Assembly: GCA_029960905.1 (NCBI GenBank)
Contig: JASBVU010000023.1
Location: forward strand, 1-11,607
DNA: 11,607 nt
DNA from: Thermoanaerobacterium sp.
GTDB lineage: Bacteria > Bacillota > Thermoanaerobacteria > Thermoanaerobacterales > Thermoanaerobacteraceae
Direction: 5' to 3'
Below the pieces are notes generated by a model, which saw nothing but the letters and a program-made list of their open reading frames with translations, made no database searches and was not told the DNA's origin. How positions within the stretch are numbered: the stretch's first letter is position 1; each line of letters opens with the position of its first letter. Positions 1 to 7,136 of this stretch are shown one piece after another. Position numbers and translations under genes: made by a program.

Positions 1-663
1 CTTGTCTTAAATTCAAATGTAGATTTATACATTTCATTTGATAATGTAAAGGTCGGAAAGTTAATGGCAGAATACCTTGTTGAAAGGTATCCAAAAGGCA
101 ACTATCTCATAATAAACGGTGCGACAAATGACAATAACACAAAGATGATTAAAGAAGGGTATGACAGCGTATTGCTTCCAAAGGTTAAAAGCGGCGACAT
201 ACGCATATTAGGGGAGGAATGGTCCCCAAACTGGATGTCAGAGTACGCATTTCAATCTACTGAAAAATATATACAGGAAAATTACAAGGTAGATGCCATA
301 ATTGCCGGTGACGACGGATTGGCAAATGGCATAATTGAAGCATTGTCAGAACACAGGTTAGCAGGTAAGGTGGCTGTTGTGGCGCAAGATGCTGACCTTG
401 CTGCATGTCAGAGAATAATAGAGGGGACTCAGCTTATGACCATATACAAGCCACTTGACAAGCTGGCGGGTGATGCAGCAAAGTTGGCGGTGAAATTGGC
501 AAAAGGAGAGAAATTAAACGTAGGCAATATGATTTACGATGGGAAGTACAATGTTCCATATTACAAGCTGGAGCCAATCGCAGTTGACAAGACAAACATA
601 GACGATACTGTGATTAAAGATGGCTTTCATAGCCGCGATGATGTGTACAGGTATATGAACTGA
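1..663 (+). CDS. Sugar ABC transporter substrate-binding protein, xylose-binding (XylF) family, 3' part only
   Basis: The frame is open from base 1, so the gene starts before the window; about 220 C-terminal residues are seen. It is the C-terminal part of a periplasmic-binding-protein fold of the type that serves CUT2 ABC importers. It aligns without large gaps to the XylF encoded at 835-1938: both share the LNS..D.YISFDN segment, KGNY, a TDNN/NDNN segment, the VDAI.A..DG segment, and a QDA.LAA..RII.GTQ.MTI block that is a hallmark of xylose-binding proteins. An internal ATG at 64 is not a credible start, because the homologous sequence continues upstream of it. A terminator follows, so it is probably the last gene of its own unit. 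Substrate is inferred to be D-xylose or a related pentose; family assignment is firm, substrate is not. Confidence 0.88.
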   Translation, partial: LVLNSNVDLYISFDNVKVGKLMAEYLVERYPKGNYLIINGATNDNNTKMIKEGYDSVLLPKVKSGDIRILGEEWSPNWMSEYAFQSTEKYIQENYKVDAIIAGDDGLANGIIEALSEHRLAGKVAVVAQDADLAACQRIIEGTQLMTIYKPLDKLAGDAAKLAVKLAKGEKLNVGNMIYDGKYNVPYYKLEPIAVDKTNIDDTVIKDGFHSRDDVYRYMN

Positions 664-670
664 TTTTCTT

Positions 671-694
671 AAGGCTAAAAGCCTTTATTTTTTT
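671..694 (+). terminator. Intrinsic terminator after the first binding-protein gene
   Basis: A perfect 6-bp stem (AAGGCT 671-676 with AGCCTT 680-685) with a 3-nt loop is followed by a T run at 688-694. It starts 8 nt after the stop codon and separates this gene from the next binding-protein gene. Confidence 0.8.
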
Positions 695-834
695 GTCTTA
701 AAATAATCCAGATAAAATTTTGAATAAAATTATTTAAAGCAAAAAAATGAATGAAAACAAAAAATGGTTTAGAGGCGAAATGAAAATGTTTGTAGAATTA
801 TATATAGCGAAAATATTAAAGAGGAGGATGCATA

Positions 835-1938
835 ATGTTTAAATCAAAGAAGCTATTAGCATTTTTGCTGGTCTTTGTATTGGCAGCGTCAGTGATATTT
901 GCTGGATGCCAAAGCACAAAAGACAACGGCAGCACGACAACTTCTTCAAATTCATCTAATTCTTCTAGCTCAAACAAATCATCAGACACAACAAAAAAGA
1001 TAAAGATAGGTTTTTCGCTGCCTACAATGAGGGAGGAAAGGTACCAAAAGGATAAGGCTGCTTTCGAAGAAGAAGCTAAGAAATTAGGTGCAGAGGTATT
1101 GACACAGGGTGCAAATAACGATGAAAATCTTCAAAACAGCCAAGTAGAAAACCTTATCACACAAGGCATAGACGTGCTTGTGTTAGACCCACAAAATGCG
1201 GAATCTGCGGCAACATTGGTTGACAAAGCACATCAAGCAGGAATAAAAGTTATATCTTACGACAGACTTATTTTAAATTCTGATCCCGATGTGTACATTT
1301 CTTTCGATAATGAAAAGGTTGGAGAGCTTCAAGGAGAGTATTTGACAAAGCTAGTTCCAAAGGGAAATTACTTCGTATTTGCAGGAGCGCCTACTGATAA
1401 CAACGCAACGCTGTTTAAGCAAGGTGCTATGAAGTACATTCAACCTTTGGCAGACAAAGGCGACATAAAGATAGTGTTTGATCAGGCAATAAAGGACTGG
1501 GATCCAAATGAAGCGCTGAAATTGGTTGAAAATGCTTTAACTGCAAATAAAAACAAAGTAGATGCTATACTTGCTCCAAATGACGGCACAGCAGGCGGTA
1601 TAATCCAAGCTTTGGCAGAGCAAAAATTAGATGGAAAAGTTCCTGTGACAGGACAAGATGCTGAATTAGCAGCAGCAAAGAGGATAATCGCAGGAACGCA
1701 GTCTATGACCATATTCAAAGATGTCCGCGTACTTGCTAAAAATGCGGCAGACATAGCTGTACAATTGGCACAGGGCAAAGAAGTGAAAGATTTGCCACAA
1801 GTAGATAAAACAGTAAACAATAAGAAGATCGACGTTCCATCACTTCTTTTGACACCTGTTGTAATTACAAAAGATAACATCGACAAAGAGCTTGTTGACA
1901 GCGGTTGGTTTAAAAAATCTGATTTATATGGTAATTAA
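835..1938 (+). CDS. xylF: D-xylose ABC transporter substrate-binding lipoprotein XylF
   Basis: A 367-residue extracellular sugar receptor that delivers D-xylose, or a close relative, to the XylG/XylH importer. Residues 1-24 form a lipoprotein signal peptide (KSKK, a hydrophobic core, then the lipobox FAGC), with Cys25 as the predicted lipidated residue. Residues 26-54 are a Ser/Thr/Asn-rich linker. The type I periplasmic-binding fold runs from about residue 56, beginning IKIGFSLPTMREERYQKD, to the end. The GQDAELAAAKRIIAGTQSMT block is typical of XylF. The ATG at 835 is preceded by GAGGAGG (821-827) at good spacing. It is the first gene of a xylF-xylG-xylH operon. No convincing promoter was seen: a TATATA near 799-806 lacks a good -35 box. 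No catabolite-repression operator was recognised. Confidence 0.93.
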   Translation: MFKSKKLLAFLLVFVLAASVIFAGCQSTKDNGSTTTSSNSSNSSSSNKSSDTTKKIKIGFSLPTMREERYQKDKAAFEEEAKKLGAEVLTQGANNDENLQNSQVENLITQGIDVLVLDPQNAESAATLVDKAHQAGIKVISYDRLILNSDPDVYISFDNEKVGELQGEYLTKLVPKGNYFVFAGAPTDNNATLFKQGAMKYIQPLADKGDIKIVFDQAIKDWDPNEALKLVENALTANKNKVDAILAPNDGTAGGIIQALAEQKLDGKVPVTGQDAELAAAKRIIAGTQSMTIFKDVRVLAKNAADIAVQLAQGKEVKDLPQVDKTVNNKKIDVPSLLLTPVVITKDNIDKELVDSGWFKKSDLYGN

Positions 1939-1948
1939 AAAACACAAT

Positions 1949-1971
1949 GGGGTAGGCTTATTGCCTTCCCC
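1949..1971 (+). promoter_or_regulatory. Stem-loop between xylF and xylG
   Basis: GGGGTAGGC (1949-1957) can pair with GCCTTCCCC (1963-1971): 8 of 9 pairs with one T-T mismatch and a 5-nt loop. Only three T's follow, so it is a poor terminator. In binding-protein operons such a hairpin commonly protects the 3' end of the binding-protein mRNA, or terminates partially, so that more XylF than XylG/H is made. That role is inferred. Confidence 0.6.
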
Positions 1972-2000
1972 TTTGCGACATAGTGCCTTGGAGGTATATT

Positions 2001-3517
2001 ATGAGTGAATATATATTGGAGATGCAAAATATTACTAAGGAATTTCCAGGTGTTATAGCTTTAAACAATGTCAATCTGAAGGTGAAAAAAGGCGAAATAC
2101 ATGCACTATGCGGTGAAAATGGTGCTGGCAAATCAACTTTGATGAAAATATTAAGCGGTGTCTACCCTTATGGCACGTATTCTGGAAAGATTATTATAGA
2201 TGGGGAAGAAAAACATTTTACGAATATTAAAGATAGCGAGAAAAACGGGATAGCTATTATATATCAGGAATTGACGCTGGTAAAATACATGACCGTAGGA
2301 CAGAATATTTTTCTTGGAGAGGAGCCAGTCAAAAACGGTGTAATAGATTGGCTGAAGGTATACTCAGAATCCAGCAAGATTCTGAATGAGTTGAAGATAG
2401 ACATAAATCCTTATACAAAGGTTATGAATTTAGGTATAGGACACCAGCAAATGGTGGAGATAGCGAAAGCCATTTCAAAACAGGCAAAAATACTGATACT
2501 TGATGAACCTACATCCGCACTTACAGAGAGTGAAGCTGAACACTTGCTGAACATATTGAGAGATCTAAAATCAAGAGGCGTTACGTGTATTTACATTTCC
2601 CACAAGTTGGAGGAAGTTTTGAAATAGCAGATAGCATAACAGTCTTAAGAGATGGCAAAACTATCACATCTGATAAAAAAGAGAATTTCACAATGAATAA
2701 GGTTATATCACTTATGGTTGGCCGTGAACTTACGCAGCGCTTCCCGAAGGTGAAGCACGAAGTTGGTGATGTAGTCCTTGAAGTGAAAAATTATACTGTA
2801 TATGACCCTGAGATTCCTAATAAGAAGATAATTGACAACGTAAGTTTCTCCGTTAGAAAAGGAGAGATATTAGGTATAGCGGGTCTTATGGGGGCAGGTA
2901 GGACTGAGCTTTTCTCCAGCATTTTTGGAGCTTACAAAGGAAGAAAAGAAGGAAAAGTTTATTTAGAGGGCAAGGAGCTTACAATAAATAACCCTAATGA
3001 AGCGATTAAAAACGGTATAGCATATCTTTCTGAAGACAGGAAGAGATTTGGGCTTGTTACACTCATGGATGTGCAGGAAAATATTGCATTATCCAACTAC
3101 GATCGGATTTCAAAGTTCAGCGTTATAAATAACAATGCTAAAGTCAAACATGCCGAAAAATACGTAAATGAGCTTAAAATAAAGACGCCGTCTTTAGCGC
3201 AAAAGGTCGGAAATTTAAGTGGCGGCAATCAGCAAAAGGTGGTTTTAGGGAAATGGCTTATGTCAGATCCTAAAGTTCTCTTTCTTGATGAGCCAACACG
3301 TGGTATAGACGTAGGTGCTAAGTTTGAGATATACAACATAATGAATGAGCTTATAAAGATGGGAGTCTGCGTTGTATTCATTTCCTCTGAGCTTCCTGAG
3401 ATATTGGGCATGTGCGACAGAATATTGGTAATACATGAAGGGAAGATAAACGGCGAATTTTTGACTGAAGAAGCTGACCAAGAAAAAATTATGCACTGTG
3501 CAACTGGAGGTAATTAA
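2001..3517 (+). pseudogene. xylG: Xylose ABC transporter ATP-binding protein XylG, interrupted by a single-base frameshift
   Basis: A double-ATPase CUT2 subunit that powers xylose import with XylH. The first frame (2001-2627, 208 aa) has NBD1: Walker A GENGAGKST at about residues 38-46, a degenerate signature (LGIGHQQ), Walker B LDEPTSAL near 167 and the H-loop ISHKL. It reads EEV then LK and a stop. The second frame, one base back, continues with FEIADSITVLRDGK and holds NBD2: GLMGAGRTEL, LSGGNQQK, LDEPTRGID, and ISSELPE. The family sequence is normally EEVFEIAD, so one T is missing from a run now of four (2617-2620). Restored, the protein would be 505 aa, close to the roughly 510 usual for XylG. 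The start is ATG 2001 with GGAGG at 1990-1994; an upstream in-frame GTG at 1983 precedes that site. Cause unknown: real mutation or sequence error. Confidence 0.85.
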
Positions 3518-3520
3518 ATT

Positions 3521-4681
3521 ATGATACAGAGCAAAGCAAAAAGTGAAGCTGTAGAAAAAAGAAAATTAAATATAGACATAAGAGCTTATACAATGATATT
3601 GGCCCTTTTAGGTATATGGGTCATATTTACAGTTCTTACACACGGAGATTTTTTATCATCCAGAAACTTATCGATGTTGGCTCGTCAAATGTCAATAACT
3701 GCAATACTTGCTACAGGTATGGTTTTAGTAATCGTTGCAGGACATATAGACCTTTCAGTCGGTTCTGTGGCTGGATTTACAGGTGCTGTAGCAGCAATCT
3801 TGCAAGTTATATACCATTGGAACACAATACCGACTATCATAATTACCCTTTTAGTAGGTCTTATAATAGGAATATGGCAGGGATTCTGGATTGCATATAG
3901 AAAAGTGCCTGCTTTCATAGTGACGCTTAGTTCCATGCTGGTATTTAGAGGTGGCATACTGCTTATAACAAAAGGTGTTACCATTTCACCTCTTCATCAG
4001 GATTTTGGAATCGTCGGACAAGGTTACATTCCGCCTTCATTAAGCATAGCTTTGGGAGTGATTGCATCTTTGGCGTATATAATAATAGACATAAATAACC
4101 GCAACTCCAGAATAAAATACGGCTTAAGCGTTCCAAGTTTGAGCGTAGAGATTTCTAAAATCGTAGGTGTAATTGTGCTTATTTCACTTTTTACAGGGGT
4201 AATGATATCTTATGAAGGAATACCTGTTCCTGTGTTAATTGTGCTGGTACTTGTGCTTCTTTTGACGTTTGTGGCAAATAATACGACATTTGGCAGGTAC
4301 GTTTATGCAATTGGTGGAAACAAAGAAGCTGCAGTATATTCAGGAATAAATGTAGTAAAGACCAACATGACCATATTCTTGATAATGGGTATTTTGTCTG
4401 CCATAGCAGGCATTGTCTTGACATCGAGATTAAATGCTGCAACAACCAGTGCAGGAAACCTATTTGAACTTGATGCAATAGCATCTGCTATTATCGGTGG
4501 TGCTAGTACTTTAGGTGGAGAAGGTACAGTACCGGGAGCGATACTCGGCGCCCTCATAATGGCCAGCATTGATAATGGCATGAGCCTCATGAACATTGAC
4601 TATTCAATACTTACTATAGTAAAAGGGTTGGTTCTTGTCATCGCAGTATGGGTAGATATTTCTACAAAAAAGAGAGGATAA
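3521..4681 (+). CDS. xylH: Xylose ABC transporter permease XylH
   Basis: A 386-residue, strongly hydrophobic inner-membrane permease of the RbsC/XylH (BPD_transp_2) family, forming the sugar channel of the XylFGH importer. Roughly ten hydrophobic segments are seen. Family blocks include a VIVAGHIDLSVGSVAGF segment at about residues 68-83, KVPAFIVTLSSMLVFRGG, FGRYVYAIGGNKEAA, and a C-terminal AIIGGASTLGGEGTVPGAILGA. Length is close to the usual 390. The ATG is 4 nt after the xylG stop, and its ribosome site GGAGG (3506-3510) lies inside the end of xylG, so translation is probably coupled to the second xylG frame. A terminator follows directly. Intact as given, in contrast to xylG. Confidence 0.93.
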   Translation: MIQSKAKSEAVEKRKLNIDIRAYTMILALLGIWVIFTVLTHGDFLSSRNLSMLARQMSITAILATGMVLVIVAGHIDLSVGSVAGFTGAVAAILQVIYHWNTIPTIIITLLVGLIIGIWQGFWIAYRKVPAFIVTLSSMLVFRGGILLITKGVTISPLHQDFGIVGQGYIPPSLSIALGVIASLAYIIIDINNRNSRIKYGLSVPSLSVEISKIVGVIVLISLFTGVMISYEGIPVPVLIVLVLVLLLTFVANNTTFGRYVYAIGGNKEAAVYSGINVVKTNMTIFLIMGILSAIAGIVLTSRLNAATTSAGNLFELDAIASAIIGGASTLGGEGTVPGAILGALIMASIDNGMSLMNIDYSILTIVKGLVLVIAVWVDISTKKRG

Positions 4682-4697
4682 AAATTATAATGAAATG

Positions 4698-4718
4698 GCG
4701 GGTTTATCCCGCTTTTTT
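4698..4718 (+). terminator. Intrinsic terminator after xylH
   Basis: GCGGG (4698-4702) pairs with CCCGC (4708-4712) around a TTTAT loop, followed by six T's (4713-4718) and a further T run. It closes the xyl operon. Confidence 0.88.
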
Positions 4719-4740
4719 GTTTTACAAAAAATTATGATGC

Positions 4741-4769
4741 TTTAAATTGTTGAAATTGTGTATTATAAT
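4741..4769 (+). promoter_or_regulatory. Probable sigma-A promoter of the aminotransferase gene
   Basis: A perfect -10 box TATAAT at 4764-4769 lies 17 nt downstream of TTTAAA (4741-4746, four of six matches to TTGACA). Transcription would start near 4776, giving a leader of about 30 nt before the GTG start. It sits between the xylH terminator and the next gene, as expected for an independent unit. Confidence 0.6.
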
Positions 4770-4805
4770 TGAATCAAGAGTTTTTATTGAAAGTGGGGGA
4801 GCTTA

Positions 4806-5972
4806 GTGGATTTCGAAGATAGAGTTTCGAAACGTGCAAAATCTATAGAGATATCTACAATAAGGTATTTTTTTAATATGGCAAAAGAAGTGCCTGGCGC
4901 CATATCGCTGACGATTGGAGAACCGGATTTTGTCACTCCAAGGCACATAATCGATGCAGCGTATGCCTCATTATTAGAAGGTAAAACTGGATATACTGTA
5001 AATGCTGGGCTTATAGAGCTAAGGCAAGAGATATCAAAATATCTTAAAGGGAATTACGATGTAGAGTATAAGCCTGATGGAGAAATACTTGTCACAATCG
5101 GTGCGACAGAGGCCATTTACATAGCACTGAATACTCTTTTAGAAGATGGAGACGAAGTTTTGATACCTGAGCCGTCATTTGTGGCTTACGATCCGTGCAC
5201 AAAATTGGCTGGTGGCAAATCTGTTTTTGTCCCTACATACGAAAAAGATAACTTTGTCTTAAAAGCAGATGTGTTAGAAAAGTATGTGACGGAGAGATCG
5301 AAGGTTTTGATTTTGCCATATCCCAATAATCCAACAGGGGCTGTCATGCCGTATGATGAAATGGTGAAATTGGCTGAGGTGGTTTTAAAACACGATTTGC
5401 TGGTTGTGACAGATGAGATATACTCTGAACTGGTCTACGATGGCTTTAAGCACGTAAGTTTTGCATCACTGCCTGGAATGTGGGAAAGGACTGTTTTGAT
5501 AAATGGCTTTTCTAAGTCTTATGCCATGACTGGTTGGAGGCTTGGCTATATAGCAGCACCGGAGTATTTTGTAAAACACATGACAAAGATACACCAGTAC
5601 GATGTCACTTCCGCATCAACCCAATCGCAATATGCAGGATTGGAGGCTTTAAGAAATGGCGATGATGATGTAAAATTCATGCGGGGAAAATACGATGAGA
5701 GAAGGAAATTTTTGTACTTAAGCTTAATTGATATGGGCTTTAAGTGTTTCGAACCTAAAGGAGCATTTTACATATTCCCATCGATTAAAGAGACTGGACT
5801 AACATCGTTAGAATTTGCCAAGAAGCTTTTATATGAAGCCAAAGTTGCAGCAGTGCCCGGAAGCGCATTTGGTGAGCATGGCGAGGGATACATAAGAATG
5901 TCTTATGCCACATCGATGGACAATCTGAAAGAGGCGGTAAAAAGAATTAGGGAGTTTATGGAAAAGTTTTAG
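4806..5972 (+). CDS. PLP-dependent class I/II aminotransferase (aspartate aminotransferase superfamily)
   Basis: A 388-residue cytosolic fold-type I aminotransferase that moves an amino group between an amino acid and a 2-oxo acid using pyridoxal phosphate. Visible family features: TIGEPDF at residues 37-43, the PNNPTG block (Asn175 region), DEIYSELVYDG at 203-213 (Asp203 and Tyr206 contact the cofactor), GFSKSYAMTGWRLGY with Schiff-base Lys237, and RMSYA with Arg364 as the likely substrate-carboxylate anchor. The start is GTG 4806 after a purine-rich GTGGGGGAG site at 4793-4801; no better in-frame start is seen. It resembles the Bacillus PatA/AlaT/AraT branch, whose members differ in substrate, so substrate is left open. 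It has its own promoter and terminator and no obvious link to xylose uptake. Confidence 0.9.
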   Translation: MDFEDRVSKRAKSIEISTIRYFFNMAKEVPGAISLTIGEPDFVTPRHIIDAAYASLLEGKTGYTVNAGLIELRQEISKYLKGNYDVEYKPDGEILVTIGATEAIYIALNTLLEDGDEVLIPEPSFVAYDPCTKLAGGKSVFVPTYEKDNFVLKADVLEKYVTERSKVLILPYPNNPTGAVMPYDEMVKLAEVVLKHDLLVVTDEIYSELVYDGFKHVSFASLPGMWERTVLINGFSKSYAMTGWRLGYIAAPEYFVKHMTKIHQYDVTSASTQSQYAGLEALRNGDDDVKFMRGKYDERRKFLYLSLIDMGFKCFEPKGAFYIFPSIKETGLTSLEFAKKLLYEAKVAAVPGSAFGEHGEGYIRMSYATSMDNLKEAVKRIREFMEKF

Positions 5973-5976
5973 TAAG

Positions 5977-6016
5977 AAAACCCATGGATATAAGTCCATG
6001 GGTTTTAAACTTTTTT
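5977..6016 (+). terminator. Strong intrinsic terminator after the aminotransferase gene
   Basis: A perfect 12-bp stem (5977-5988 with 5995-6006) with a 6-nt loop, then AAAC and six T's (6011-6016). It insulates the region to the right from read-through. The A run on its left side gives weak potential in the other direction. Confidence 0.88.
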
Positions 6017-6205
6017 GTGATAGACAAGAAAACATTTAGATTGATTTAACAATTAAATTATCTAAAAATTTGTCAAAAATGATATATACATTAACAAATA
6101 AACTGAATGTTTCATACAGGAGGGATTGCAAGGATACAAACAAAAAATAAACTATCTACAGACTTACATGAATATCCAAAATACTATAAATTTGGTATGT
6201 ATCTT
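6017..6205. other. A/T-rich intergenic stretch with no confident gene
   Basis: No gene can be supported. It contains a strong ribosome-site-like AGGAGGG (6118-6124) with no ATG, GTG or TTG at a usual distance. A 34-codon frame from ATG 6107 to TAA 6209-6211 crosses that site and ends inside the left inverted repeat. TTGGTA at 6192-6197, together with TATAAT at 6215-6220 inside the repeat, forms a promoter-like pair pointing right. Confidence 0.5.
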
Positions 6206-6220
6206 ATGTAACAATATAAT
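6192..6220 (+). promoter_or_regulatory. Candidate promoter overlapping the left inverted repeat
   Basis: TTGGTA (6192-6197, four of six matches) is followed after exactly 17 nt by a perfect TATAAT (6215-6220). The -35 box lies outside the repeat and the -10 box inside it. In the orientation given it would read into the recombinase gene antisense; if the segment were inverted, the same promoter would read the recombinase in sense. Sequence is clear, activity is inferred. Confidence 0.4.
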
Positions 6221-6231
6221 CATTTTGTTAC
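6206..6231 (+). repeat. Left copy of a 26-bp perfect inverted repeat (putative recombination site)
   Basis: These 26 bases are the exact reverse complement of 7071-7096; identity breaks off on both sides beyond the 26 bp. Inside it, GTAACAA (6208-6214) and TTGTTAC (6225-6231) are perfect inverted 7-bp arms around an asymmetric 10-bp centre. Such arms round a short centre are what a tyrosine recombinase dimer binds and cuts. Confidence 0.9.
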
Positions 6232-6335
6232 TTATTACAACATATTCTCTTATTCGACAAAAAAATCTAAAATCCTGCATAATATAGCAAAAATTTTAAA
6301 GATTTTATTACAAAAATTTCTATAACAATTTTTGC

Positions 6336-6893
6336 TTAAAATTGAACCAATGTATATAATTCATCTTTCTGTTCTTGATTTACGCCGATATATCTTAAAG
6401 TGATTTTTTGAGAACTATGATTAAAAGTATCCATTATTAAGCCTATATTATAACGCGATGTTTTATAACTCCAATATCCCCAAGTTTTTCTCAAACTATG
6501 AGTACCAAAATTTTCGACAACAGTTTCAGCGGCTTCTGTTAAGATTCTGTAACTTTGAATTCTTCCTATATGTCCGCCTTTATTGCTTGGAAATAAATAA
6601 TCATCATATTTTAAACATCTTAATTTTATGTATTTATCAATTTCCTTTTTTAATGATTCATTAATTTTAATTTTTTTCTCTTTTTCGGTTTTTTTCTCTT
6701 TAATAGTAAGATATTCACGAAAATTGTAATTGCTTGTATAAATGTCATTGACCTTTATAGATAAAATATCACTAATCCTTAAACCAGTATTTAAGCCAAA
6801 TTTAAAAAGTAAACCGTATTTAGGGTCTTTACCTTGTAAATAATAATACATTTGCTTTATTTTAATTTTATCTCGTATAGGTTCAACCGTCAT
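6336..6893 (-). CDS. Small tyrosine recombinase (site-specific integrase/invertase), catalytic domain only
   Basis: A 185-residue protein corresponding to the catalytic domain of the phage integrase family, without the usual N-terminal core-binding domain; similar in size to FimB/FimE-type DNA invertases. The catalytic set appears complete: Arg39 in TGLRISD, a lysine in the KKTEKEKK hairpin (about Lys68), His132 and Arg135 in HSLRKTWG, His159 in FNHSS, and nucleophile Tyr168 in TLRYIG. The start ATG (6893-6891) has AGGAGG at 6906-6901, 7 nt away. The gene is alone between two perfect inverted repeats, so its likely job is to invert the segment it sits in. No clear terminator follows; a weak GCAAAAATT/AATTTTTGC pairing (6287-6295 with 6327-6335) is present. 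Alternative: a degenerate remnant of an integrative element, though nothing in it looks broken. Confidence 0.88.
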   Translation of the reverse strand: MTVEPIRDKIKIKQMYYYLQGKDPKYGLLFKFGLNTGLRISDILSIKVNDIYTSNYNFREYLTIKEKKTEKEKKIKINESLKKEIDKYIKLRCLKYDDYLFPSNKGGHIGRIQSYRILTEAAETVVENFGTHSLRKTWGYWSYKTSRYNIGLIMDTFNHSSQKITLRYIGVNQEQKDELYTLVQF

Positions 6894-6916
6894 AATTTTT
6901 CCTCCTAAATTATTAA

Positions 6917-6925
6917 TTTATATCA
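6917..6925 (-). promoter_or_regulatory. Candidate extended -10 promoter of the recombinase gene
   Basis: On the minus strand TGATATAAA (6925-6917) matches an extended -10 box (TG, one base, TATAAA). A TTGATC lies 20 nt upstream, too far for an ideal -35. An inverted pair AATCAT (6934-6939) and ATGATT (6952-6957) covers that upstream region and could be an operator. The leader would be only a few bases before the ribosome site. Confidence 0.4.
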
Positions 6926-6996
6926 AAAAATTTAATCATAATGATCAAATAATGATTCACATAAGATATTATAAAAAAGATACATTGATTTGTATA

Positions 6997-7008
6997 TAGA
7001 TATATCTA
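6997..7008. repeat. 12-bp perfect palindrome upstream of the recombinase gene
   Basis: TAGATATATCTA is a perfect palindrome within an A/T-rich stretch. It could bind a dimeric regulator or the recombinase, or be chance in such base composition. Nothing else recognisable is seen between 6958 and 7070. Confidence 0.35.
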
Positions 7009-7070
7009 AAAAATACTAAATTAATTATTTTAAATGCTTATTTATCAAATATGTTATGAGCTTATTAAAT

Positions 7071-7096
7071 GTAACAAAATGATTATATTGTTACAT
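7071..7096 (-). repeat. Right copy of the 26-bp perfect inverted repeat (putative recombination site)
   Basis: Exact reverse complement of 6206-6231. The arms GTAACAA (7071-7077) and TTGTTAC (7088-7094) flank the asymmetric centre, here in the opposite direction, so the pair is set up for inversion. The riboswitch begins about 40 bp to the right. Confidence 0.9.
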
Positions 7097-7116
7097 TAAC
7101 ATTAAATTATTTTAAG
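7088..7116 (+). promoter_or_regulatory. Weak candidate promoter for the riboswitch-chemotaxis operon
   Basis: TTGTTA (7088-7093), in the outer arm of the right inverted repeat, lies 17 nt before TTTAAG (7111-7116); each box matches four of six consensus bases. A start near 7123 would precede the aptamer, which fits. It is not strong, and the real promoter may lie inside the invertible segment or use another sigma factor. Confidence 0.25.
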
Positions 7117-7136
7117 TTGTTTGACATTTAACAATA

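Larger units (their letters stand above)
6206..7096. mobile_element. Putative invertible DNA element carrying its own tyrosine recombinase
   Basis: An 891-bp segment is bounded by perfect 26-bp inverted repeats, with a single gene for a complete tyrosine recombinase inside. Recombination between inverted sites would flip the segment, not excise it. Promoter-like elements lie near both ends. No direct duplication is seen outside the repeats, which argues against a transposon that makes target duplications. The flanking genes are intact: a terminator on the left, a riboswitch-controlled chemotaxis operon on the right. Inversion itself is inferred. Confidence 0.7.

Noticed and set aside
1482..1886. 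Minus-strand open frame of 134 codons opposite xylF
   Set aside because: It is the antisense shadow of a well-supported gene and has no recognisable protein features. The same applies to the minus-strand frames opposite xylG, xylH, the GGDEF gene and cheA.
2607..2630. Programmed -1 ribosomal frameshift in xylG
   Set aside because: The required slip is -1, but the site reads A GTT TTG, not a slippery heptamer such as A AAA AAG, and I see no strong stimulatory stem just downstream. A simple deletion explains it better.
6206..7096. Insertion sequence with terminal inverted repeats
   Set aside because: The only gene is a tyrosine recombinase, not a DDE transposase, no target-site duplication flanks the repeats, and the repeats have recombination-site symmetry.
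7121..7126. Perfect TTGACA as the -35 box of the riboswitch operon
   Set aside because: No -10 box is found 16-18 nt downstream (the site reads GAAAAG), and a start placed there would remove the 5' strand of aptamer P1.
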